NCBI GenBank assembly: GCA_005884605.1
Contig: VBBE01000005.1
Location: 1-6,211, forward strand
Length of the DNA stretch: 6,211 nucleotides
Origin: Candidatus Bathyarchaeota archaeon
GTDB lineage: Archaea > Thermoproteota > Bathyarchaeia > 40CM-2-53-6
Direction of reading: 5' to 3'
The notes beneath the pieces were generated by a model. It saw only the letters and a program-made list of their open reading frames with translations, did not search any database and was not told the origin of the DNA. Made by a program: the position numbers and the translations under genes. Of the stretch, positions 1 to 5,875 are shown piece after piece (position 1 is the first letter of the stretch; each line of letters begins with the position of its first letter).

Positions 1-429
1 GAGAACGATTTCCCAGAAGAGATAGAACAGAATCAGGTTGAGCGAGGTGAAGACGCCGATTATTCCTGTTTCGAAGATAAGAAAGAGAGCATAGTACTCC
101 GCGTGTCTGAAGGTGATCTGATCCCAAGACCCCGCCGCGGACAGGAGGCTTAGAAACGTGGCTATCATCAAGAGTGGAAGGCTGATCCCGTCAATTCCGA
201 CTTTGTAGTTGAGGCCAAAGGACGCGGCCCACGGAAGGCTCTCAGAAAGCTGGAAGCCCGCCTGGCCATATTGGAAAACAACCAGAATTACGATCGAGAT
301 GGCGAAGACGATCGCTGTGGTCCCTACTCCCAGAATCTTTGCCATTTTCGGGTTCTTCCTGCCTAGCAGAAATGTCGGTGCTGCGAGGACCGCGGGGAGA
401 AATATGGCGATTGATAGCAGTCCAATCAT
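1..429 (-). CDS. nuoM: Second NuoM-type proton-pumping subunit (M2), N-terminal 143 residues, cut by window edge
   Basis: This is an antiporter-like membrane subunit of complex I, expected to move one proton per cycle. The start ATG at 429-427 directly follows the nuoL stop TAA (432-430) with no base between them and no visible Shine-Dalgarno site, so translation is probably coupled to nuoL. I translated it by hand because the frame runs off the left edge. There is a hydrophobic helix at residues 2-22 and another at about 33-53. The motif VGIDGISLPLL at 77-87 is typical of NuoM, and the next helix begins there. The helix 5 motif FYLFWEIVL at 135-143 carries the pump glutamate E140, equivalent to E144 of E. 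coli NuoM. The visible part looks more like canonical NuoM than M1 does. NuoN is an alternative, but the VGIDGISLP and FYLFWE motifs favour NuoM. The pump lysines lie outside the window. Confidence 0.87.
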   Translation of the reverse strand, partial: MIGLLSIAIFLPAVLAAPTFLLGRKNPKMAKILGVGTTAIVFAISIVILVVFQYGQAGFQLSESLPWAASFGLNYKVGIDGISLPLLMIATFLSLLSAAGSWDQITFRHAEYYALFLIFETGIIGVFTSLNLILFYLFWEIVL

Positions 430-2520
430 TTACGTAGCGCCAACGACGAATAGCATGTAGGCGAGGAGGAGGATTATTCCGATGGCGAACGCGATGACGT
501 ATTGCTCCGTCACCCCCGACTGAAGCTTTCTGAGGAGGTTGCTGAGCCTGGACCCATACGATGCTACCTCGTTTGCGGCTCGGTCGACAACCTGAGTGTC
601 GAGTTGATCACTCACCCGCGAATAATCCATTATGTCCCGACCAATTGCGTTGTTTAGCCTGTTCCAGATCCCCTGTTCAACGTACGTGTAGAGACCTCGG
701 CTGCCGGCGAGTAGGCCGGAAACGAAGACTTTGTAGTAGATGGCGTCGAGATACCAACGTTTGTAGAGGAATCGCTGGATCGGGTTCATGTCAGTTTTGA
801 ATACGTAACTTTTCCGGAAGTAAAGGAGGTAGGCAATTTCACCGCCGACTACAGCAACAGCTGTGCTCACAGACAGCAAGAGTAGGTCAGTGAGACTCGA
901 AGCTGAGTTGATTGCCGCAGGAAACTTGTAGACTGTTGAACTGAAAGTACCCGCAATATACGTGGCCAGAGGACCACTGTAGAGCGGATAAGCTAGTCCC
1001 AACACCAGGCTGCCAACGGCGAGAAGCAAATAGGGAATGAGCATCGTAAGACCAGCTTCGTGCGGATGCTTTCCACCCTCCATGAGGTCCTCAACATGCT
1101 TGCTAGGCTTTCCTGCAAGCGTGATGCCCAACATTCGAACAGTATAGAAACCTGTAACGAATGCGGTGATGAGTGCTAGTCCATAGAGGATGTATTGTCC
1201 TCCGAGAAAGCTTAGAGAAAGTATCGCGTCTTTCGTCCAGAACCCGCTGAAAAGTGGAATGCCCATTAGGGAGAGCCCTGCAAGGAGCATCGAAGCTGAG
1301 GTAAACTTCATCGCCTTTGCGAGTCCTCCCATTTCGTCCATGAAACGGGATTCTGCGACGTGTAATACCCATCCCGCGGCGAGGAAAAGTGAAGCCTTGA
1401 ACACAGCGTGGCTGAGAAGGTGAAAGAGTCCAGCAGTATAGCCTGCGAGAAAGTTGGCGCTGAGCCCTGCCATTCCGAGGGCCAGCATCATATACCCGAT
1501 CTGCGAGACCGTGGAGTAAGCCAGTACCTTCTTTATTTCCCGAGCGACCGCGGCCTGACTTGCAGCCAATAGCGCGGTAAACGCTCCTATCCAGGCGATG
1601 ACGCCGAAGAATTGTGACACTTGGTTGAATTGAGAGAGGGCGATGAAGAATACGGGTCCCATCCTTCCGGTGAGGAAGACTCCAGCCTTGACCATTGTTG
1701 CAGCATGAATTAGCGCGGAGACTGAAGCAGGACCGGTCATCGCATCCGGGAGCCATTCCTGCAAGGGAAACTGTGCTGACTTCCCGATCGGTCCTCCAAA
1801 GAACAGTAGCGCCGTGGGAAGTAGAAGCCCGAGGCGAGCCAGATTCGCAGCCCAGCTCCCCGACTCACCCGCATGCGCTACTAGCTGATTGTAGTTGAAG
1901 GTCCTCGCGAAGGCGAAGATCAGAAAGATCGCGATCAGCAACGCGATGTCTCCGATTCTTGTCATCACGAACGCCTTCATCCCCGCTTTCGTGGGCGAGT
2001 ATTCTTCCGAAACACCCAGGGCTTTGTCCCCCGGGCTACCCACCCAGTGCTTCGGCTCGTCTCGGTAAAAGTGGCCGATAAGTGCGTACGAACAAAGGCC
2101 TACGCCTTCCCAACCGAAGAACATCATCAGGAGATTGTCAGCGAGGACTAGCAAGAGCATGTTTCCGATGAAGAGGTTCATGAAGAACCAGTATCGCGTC
2201 ATGCCGAATTCGCCTTTCATGTAGCCAACGCTATAGATCATGATGAGGAGGCTGATCCAAGCGACGATGTTTGCCATGAAGAGGCTCAGAGGATCGACGA
2301 GAACGCCTGCTGTGATTCCCAGCGATGGAATCCAAGGGACCATATAGTCCCGAGCTGGGACCGCCAGGGCCGTTATGGTCGCCAACAGGGCCGCGACAAG
2401 GGTGAAACCAACTGCTGCTATATCGCGGAGTCTAGAGTGAATTTTCGCAAATATGGGTGTTAGGAGAGCGCCTGCTAGTGGCGTGATCCAGATGAGCCAT
2501 GCGAGAAGAGAGCTATCCAA
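430..2520 (-). CDS. nuoL: Complex I subunit L, distal proton pump with extended lateral helix
   Basis: This is the largest antiporter-like subunit of complex I; its C-terminal lateral helix HL runs along the other pumps. At 696 residues it is longer than E. coli NuoL (about 613). Key pump residues are present: E138 in FFGWEGVGLCSY, D191 in TRIGD, K247 in GKSAQFPLQEWLP, H272 and K278 in LIHAATMVKAG, K375 in HAVFKASLFL, and K430-D431 in GFWTKD. A polar insert at about 153-179 follows helix 5 and looks archaeal. The C-terminus holds HL from about 590 to 665, then a final helix at about 672-694. HL is about 27 residues longer than usual. The start is TTG at 2520, the only start codon between the upstream in-frame stop (2538-2536) and the first membrane helix; it lies 4 bases after the nuoM M1 stop. 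Downstream it abuts M2. Confidence 0.97.
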   Translation of the reverse strand: MDSSLLAWLIWITPLAGALLTPIFAKIHSRLRDIAAVGFTLVAALLATITALAVPARDYMVPWIPSLGITAGVLVDPLSLFMANIVAWISLLIMIYSVGYMKGEFGMTRYWFFMNLFIGNMLLLVLADNLLMMFFGWEGVGLCSYALIGHFYRDEPKHWVGSPGDKALGVSEEYSPTKAGMKAFVMTRIGDIALLIAIFLIFAFARTFNYNQLVAHAGESGSWAANLARLGLLLPTALLFFGGPIGKSAQFPLQEWLPDAMTGPASVSALIHAATMVKAGVFLTGRMGPVFFIALSQFNQVSQFFGVIAWIGAFTALLAASQAAVAREIKKVLAYSTVSQIGYMMLALGMAGLSANFLAGYTAGLFHLLSHAVFKASLFLAAGWVLHVAESRFMDEMGGLAKAMKFTSASMLLAGLSLMGIPLFSGFWTKDAILSLSFLGGQYILYGLALITAFVTGFYTVRMLGITLAGKPSKHVEDLMEGGKHPHEAGLTMLIPYLLLAVGSLVLGLAYPLYSGPLATYIAGTFSSTVYKFPAAINSASSLTDLLLLSVSTAVAVVGGEIAYLLYFRKSYVFKTDMNPIQRFLYKRWYLDAIYYKVFVSGLLAGSRGLYTYVEQGIWNRLNNAIGRDIMDYSRVSDQLDTQVVDRAANEVASYGSRLSNLLRKLQSGVTEQYVIAFAIGIILLLAYMLFVVGAT
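607..687 (-). other. Insertion of about 27 residues in the NuoL lateral helix HL
   Basis: This segment encodes NuoL residues 612-638. Aligning by eye, LDAIYYKVFV (591-600) matches the usual entry to HL, and LDTQVVD plus RKLQSG (640-669) match the usual exit without gaps. The stretch between is about 27 residues longer than the canonical form I remember, and about 28 longer than Thermus NuoL. It is polar to amphipathic, with no charged cluster or proline that would break a helix. In four-pump complex I enzymes an insertion of this kind lets HL span the extra pump. The exact borders are uncertain by several residues. Confidence 0.75.
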
Positions 2521-2535
2521 TCCTCTATGACCCCA
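2521..2535 (-). promoter_or_regulatory. nuoM-nuoL junction with AGAGGA directly before the TTG start
   Basis: On the minus strand the M1 stop TAG (2527-2525) overlaps an AGAGGA sequence (2526-2521) that touches the TTG start of nuoL with no spacer. A normal Shine-Dalgarno site needs about 5 to 10 bases of spacing, so this purine run may not act on this TTG. A weaker GGGG run (2534-2531) sits 10 bases upstream and could serve instead. Re-initiation by ribosomes finishing M1 is the simplest explanation. Confidence 0.4.
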
Positions 2536-4030
2536 CTATTGATCTTGCGGCGGACAGGAGTCTGCCGAGTATGGGTTCAGGATAGATGCCCAAGATTATG
2601 GTGACGATGCTAAGAGCGATGAGAGGAAGCGTGATTGTCCAGGGCGCTTCCTTGACATCGGAAGTATCCGAGTTTGTCGCTCCAAAGAAGATCTTCTTCA
2701 TTGCCATCAGAGAATAACCCGCGGTAAGGGCTGTGGCAATAATTCCCAGCGCAGCAATTACGAGGCGATATTCGGACGCCGTATCAGTAGCTCTAACGAA
2801 TCCGCCTTGGAACAGGAAGAATTCTGACAAAAAGCCGTTTGTCGCGGGCAGACCGGCGAGAGTCAGGGACCCGATGAAGGCCGCGGTGGCCGTTATTGGC
2901 ATCTTACTGGCGAGACCTCCGAGCTTGCTCAGGCTCCGTTCGCCCCGAGCCTGAAGCATGACCGCGCCAACAACAATGAAGAGTATTCCCTTGGCAGTTC
3001 CATTGCTCACGTACTGAAACATTGAGCCGGAAACGCCGAACGAGTTGAATGCTGCGAGCCCGAACAGAATGTATCCCATCTGGCTGATACTAGAATATGC
3101 AAGGAGTCTCTTGATGTCGTCTTGCACAAGTGCCATCGCGCTGCCATAGATCATCGTGATGAGAGCCCATCCTGCGAAGAAAGCGGAGAAGGAAAGGAAA
3201 GCTTGTGGAAAGATCGTCATGACTATTCTAACCGTGGCGTACCCACCAATTCCCGTCATAGCAGCGGCCAGAATCGTACTGATTGGAGTAGGCGCCTCGG
3301 CGTAGGCTGATGGAAGCCAGACATGAAGTCCGAACTGGCCGATCTTCACGAAGAACCCGAAGCACATCGCGGCGACAATTCCGAGGCGGAGGGTTGTCGA
3401 GATTAGTCCTGGATTTACTGCAAGGTTGCCGATTACAACATCCATGTCGGTCGCGCCTGTCAGATAGGCAGTGACCAGTATTCCGACGAGGAGGACTAGA
3501 GCTCCCACATGTGTCCAGATGAAGTATGTTAACGAAATTCGCTCTTTCTCGCCATACCCCCATTCAGCGATGAGGAAGAAGGAGGGAACGAGCATGATCT
3601 CAAAGAAGAGATAGAACTCGATCAGGTTTGTGGCAAGAACGGTTCCGATCATTCCCAAGGAGTAGAGCGCGTAGAGGCTGTAGTACAACCCGTAGCGTCC
3701 CGGATCTTCGCCTATCCTCTGATGCATGTAAGGGACGGAGAAGAGAGAGACCAGAGCGGTTAGGAGGCTTATGATGAAGAGTATCGGAAGGCTCAGATTG
3801 TCGACTCGAAAACCGAAGTTCCCAATTGGAGACCATGAATACAGCTCCTGGTAGGTCCCCTGAAGGGATCCGGATCCCTGAAGCGCGGCGTATAGGATAG
3901 TCGCGAGCGGGACGAGAAGTAAGGCGAAAGAAACGAATCCGGTCTTCTCTCTTAGCCGTTTAGATAGAGCGTATAGGAGTGGAATGGCTAACAGCGGGAC
4001 AACTATTGCGCCGATTAGAAGGAGTGTCAT
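2525..4030 (-). CDS. nuoM: NuoM-type proton-pumping subunit of complex I (M1), between K and L
   Basis: This is an antiporter-like pump subunit of the complex I membrane arm, 501 residues long, close to the usual NuoM length. It has about 14 membrane helices. E144 in FYLFFEIMLVP, K229 in FFVKIGQFGLHVWLP and E403 in GFLSEFFLF match the helix 5, 7 and 12 charged residues of E. coli NuoM (E144, K234, E407). KRLLAYSSISQMGY at 307-320 is the conserved mid-protein motif. Two family residues are changed: the helix 8 lysine is G260 and the helix 11 histidine is N343, though K347 is present nearby. The E403 argues against NuoN, which has lysine there. The start is ATG at 4030, 6 bases after nuoK, with an AAAGGA site upstream. 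M1 is the more divergent of the two M-type genes, so it could be the added pump. Confidence 0.93.
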   Translation of the reverse strand: MTLLLIGAIVVPLLAIPLLYALSKRLREKTGFVSFALLLVPLATILYAALQGSGSLQGTYQELYSWSPIGNFGFRVDNLSLPILFIISLLTALVSLFSVPYMHQRIGEDPGRYGLYYSLYALYSLGMIGTVLATNLIEFYLFFEIMLVPSFFLIAEWGYGEKERISLTYFIWTHVGALVLLVGILVTAYLTGATDMDVVIGNLAVNPGLISTTLRLGIVAAMCFGFFVKIGQFGLHVWLPSAYAEAPTPISTILAAAMTGIGGYATVRIVMTIFPQAFLSFSAFFAGWALITMIYGSAMALVQDDIKRLLAYSSISQMGYILFGLAAFNSFGVSGSMFQYVSNGTAKGILFIVVGAVMLQARGERSLSKLGGLASKMPITATAAFIGSLTLAGLPATNGFLSEFFLFQGGFVRATDTASEYRLVIAALGIIATALTAGYSLMAMKKIFFGATNSDTSDVKEAPWTITLPLIALSIVTIILGIYPEPILGRLLSAARSIVGS

Positions 4031-4036
4031 TCAGGT

Positions 4037-4345
4037 CTATCCTTTCAGCTTTGATAGTTTCGACAGGTCAATGTCGGCGTTCAGTCTGGAGACAAGGATG
4101 ATTATCGAGAGCCCTACAGCCGCTTCCATCGCGGCTAGCGCGATGGTGAACAATACGAGGACTTGCCCGGTGACTATGGGAGGATTGCGCAGGCGGGCGA
4201 AGGCTATGATGTTCAGATTGGCCGCGTTGTAGATCAATTCAACGGAGAACAGTATGCGAATGGCGTTCCGCTTCGTTGTGAGACCGTAGATTCCGATGCC
4301 GAGCAGGATTACTGATACGGCGAAGAAACTCGATAGGGCCTCCAT
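4037..4345 (-). CDS. nuoK: Complex I subunit K, small membrane subunit of the proton relay
   Basis: This three-helix membrane protein links the quinone-side channel to the pumps, and is homologous to MrpC. It is 102 residues long, a normal family length. Helices lie at about 5-23, 30-50 and 61-86. Both signature glutamates are present: E36 in FSVELIYNAANLN, at the same position as E. coli E36, and E74 in ALAAMEAAVGL, equivalent to E. coli E72. The TKRNAIRIL stretch before helix 2 is the usual NuoK loop. The C-terminal tail (about 88-102) is polar and lysine-rich. The ATG is 3 bases after the nuoJ stop and has an AGAGGA Shine-Dalgarno site 9 bases upstream, so the start is secure. MrpC (MnhC) is excluded because H, J and A neighbours are present. 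Confidence 0.97.
   Translation of the reverse strand: MEALSSFFAVSVILLGIGIYGLTTKRNAIRILFSVELIYNAANLNIIAFARLRNPPIVTGQVLVLFTIALAAMEAAVGLSIIILVSRLNADIDLSKLSKLKG
4040..4045 (-). promoter_or_regulatory. Shine-Dalgarno site AAAGGA for nuoM M1
   Basis: AAAGGA on the minus strand lies 9 bases before the ATG at 4030 and inside the end of nuoK. It supports this start. Confidence 0.55.
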
Positions 4346-4348
4346 TTT

Positions 4349-4843
4349 CTACTGTCCTCTATCTGTCTTTGACAGGGCCAATGCGCCGATTACGGCAGCC
4401 GCCATCACTAGAGACATGAATTCTAGTGGAACGCCGTAATTCTTCAGAAGAGAAGTACTGAACAAAGAGAGATCGCATCCGGATCCGCACGAGTCTGGTC
4501 CCGGAAAGGCTGTTGCGTTGGCCAGCGCACCAGTCATTCCCAGCAGCAATGACACTAGCATTGCTGCGAGAAGAGACACTCGTTTCAGCCCCAGTGGGGT
4601 TTCTCCCTTCTTCGGCCCTACGAGCATGACTGTGAAAAGGATCAGGACAACGACTGCGCCGATGTACACTGCTATCTGGAACCAGCCAACGTAAGCTGCG
4701 TCGAGAAGAAAGAATAGTCCTGCTACTCCGAGGAAAGCAATTCCAAGCGCTGCGGCTCCGTAAACAAGATCTCTTGCTTCGATCGCGAGGATCGCAGCGC
4801 CGATCGTTACGGCCGCGAATGCTAGAAACAAGAGGTCTGTCAT
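4349..4843 (-). CDS. nuoJ: Complex I subunit J, membrane arm
   Basis: This is a five-helix membrane subunit next to NuoH and NuoK that takes part in coupling. It has 164 residues, so it is one undivided NuoJ, unlike the split J1/J2 of haloarchaea and some methanogens. Helices lie at about 3-21, 27-48, 54-75, 88-108 and 139-158. The signature WFQIAVYIGAVVVLILFTVML at about 54-74 is helix 3, with Y60 and G62 at the site where the family has a pi-bulge. The last helix, LEFMSLVMAAAVIGALALSK, matches the usual NuoJ end. A loop at about 109-135 contains C119 and C123, spaced CxxxC, which by family topology faces outside. The ATG follows nuoH by 8 bases without a clear Shine-Dalgarno site, so it may be coupled. 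nuoI, which usually sits between H and J, is absent. Confidence 0.95.
   Translation of the reverse strand: MTDLLFLAFAAVTIGAAILAIEARDLVYGAAALGIAFLGVAGLFFLLDAAYVGWFQIAVYIGAVVVLILFTVMLVGPKKGETPLGLKRVSLLAAMLVSLLLGMTGALANATAFPGPDSCGSGCDLSLFSTSLLKNYGVPLEFMSLVMAAAVIGALALSKTDRGQ
4355..4360 (-). promoter_or_regulatory. Shine-Dalgarno site AGAGGA for nuoK
   Basis: AGAGGA on the minus strand lies 9 bases before the nuoK ATG (4345) and overlaps the last codons of nuoJ. It is the clearest ribosome binding site in the window. Confidence 0.65.
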
Positions 4844-4851
4844 TTTTGGAT

Positions 4852-5859
4852 TCAGAGCGTTGGGAATCCTACGACCAGAAGGTAGGTTATGCCTATGTTA
4901 ATGATGGCGAGCGTTAGAAGGGTGGTCCAACCTGCCCTGAGAAGTTGGTCGAGGCGGACTCGGGGAAATGTGGATCGCAGCAACATTATCAACACGATGA
5001 CTATCAGAGTTTTGAGCAGCATCCAGAAGAGAGGAGGAAGAAAACTGGGTCCAAGGAAGCCTCCTAGGAACATTACGCTGAAAAGGGCGGAGAAAGCGTA
5101 GAGTTTGACAAAGCCGGGGCCCTGGGCTGCGAGGAAGAGGACCCCCGGATACTCGGCCTGCCAGCCCATCATGATTTCGGATTCTGCTTCGGGAAGGTCG
5201 AATGGGAGTCTCTCCATTTCTGCTACGCTAGTGACCAAGAAGATGAAAGCTCCGAGAGCCTGGGGGAGAATGAACCATCCGTTGGTTTGGGCGTTAACAA
5301 TCTGGGCAAGATTCATTGTTCCCGCCATCATAATGACGCCAAGCGCGGAGAGCCAGAGTGGAATCTCATACGCGGTTTGCTGAAAGAGTGCTCGTAGTCC
5401 TCCGATGAACGGGAACTTGCTGTTGGCACTCCATCCTGCGAGTAGGATGAGGGTGGGAGAAAGGGTAATTATTGCTAGGAATGCTGGGAGTCCGACCTCG
5501 ATGTTTGCGATTTGAAGCCCAGGCGCGAATGGGATCAGCCCGACCAAGGCCGCGCCAAGAACGAGTCCCGTCGTCGGAGCCATTATGAAAAAGAAGGCAT
5601 CGGAATTTTCTGGAACGAAAAGTTCCTTGAAAGACAGTTTGATCAGATCCGCAAACATCTGGAGAATTCCGCCAGCCGGGCTGGCGTAGAGCGGCCCGAT
5701 TCGTAGCTGCACGCGCGCTGTTACCTTGCGTTCCAGCCAACCAAGCAGTGCTCCTATGATAGCAATTGACAAGAGGCCCGGAAAGAGGACGATTTCGAGA
5801 AAGAGAGGACTAGTGAGCATGTCAATTACAGGTTGCAACGGACCAAGAACTGGCGCCAA
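4852..5859 (-). CDS. nuoH: Complex I subunit H, quinone-binding membrane subunit
   Basis: This subunit (ND1 family) forms the quinone chamber with NuoB and NuoD and starts the proton-coupling channel. It has 335 residues, a normal length, with about eight helices. Motifs in order: LERKVTARVQLRIGP at 42-56; FADLIKLSFKE at 69-79; GWSANSKFPFIGGLRALFQ at 142-160; TAYEIPL with E165; and the acidic loop ERLPFDLPEAESEI at 216-229, then EYPG at 236-239. The glutamate that normally follows EYxG by ten residues (FFxxEY in E. coli and human ND1) is G249 here, with K252 close by. The start is TTG at 5859, in the same frame as nuoA and 15 bases past its TAG stop; GGAG at 5875-5872 supports it. An ATG at 5820 would drop 13 residues and has no Shine-Dalgarno site. 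Confidence 0.96.
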   Translation of the reverse strand: MAPVLGPLQPVIDMLTSPLFLEIVLFPGLLSIAIIGALLGWLERKVTARVQLRIGPLYASPAGGILQMFADLIKLSFKELFVPENSDAFFFIMAPTTGLVLGAALVGLIPFAPGLQIANIEVGLPAFLAIITLSPTLILLAGWSANSKFPFIGGLRALFQQTAYEIPLWLSALGVIMMAGTMNLAQIVNAQTNGWFILPQALGAFIFLVTSVAEMERLPFDLPEAESEIMMGWQAEYPGVLFLAAQGPGFVKLYAFSALFSVMFLGGFLGPSFLPPLFWMLLKTLIVIVLIMLLRSTFPRVRLDQLLRAGWTTLLTLAIINIGITYLLVVGFPTL

Positions 5860-5871
5860 GCCGAGTCTGGA

Positions 5872-5875
5872 CTCC
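5872..5875 (-). promoter_or_regulatory. Shine-Dalgarno site GGAG that favours the TTG start of nuoH
   Basis: GGAG on the minus strand shares its first base with the nuoA stop TAG and lies 12 bases before TTG 5859. The spacing is slightly long. The next start candidate, ATG at 5820, has no such site, so TTG is preferred. Confidence 0.45.

Noticed and set aside
209..460. Plus-strand open frames such as this one, and others at 561-800, 3984-4232 and 5726-6028
   Set aside because: All are antisense to intact complex I genes, have no convincing ribosome site and encode low-complexity basic proteins.
1103..1756. A 217-codon minus-strand open frame
   Set aside because: It overlaps nuoL in another frame, its product is rich in Arg and Cys with no membrane helices or known motif, and nuoL here has unbroken conserved pump motifs.
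3590..3629. DNA similarity to bases 1-40 as a possible direct repeat
   Set aside because: The match is in the same codon frame and covers the helix 5 motif of two related NuoM-type proteins, so it reflects paralogy and not a repeat element.
3864..3879. A perfect 16-base palindrome, AGGGATCCGGATCCCT, which could be an operator or hairpin
   Set aside because: It lies inside the M1 coding sequence where two GGATCC units encode a Gly-Ser repeat (residues 52-55). It has no poly-T tail and no position near a gene start, so chance coding repetition explains it.
5818..5820. ATG at 5820 as the start of nuoH
   Set aside because: It lacks a Shine-Dalgarno site and would leave a 54-base gap after nuoA, while TTG 5859 has GGAG upstream. 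The choice is still not certain, because residues 1-13 are poorly conserved in this family.
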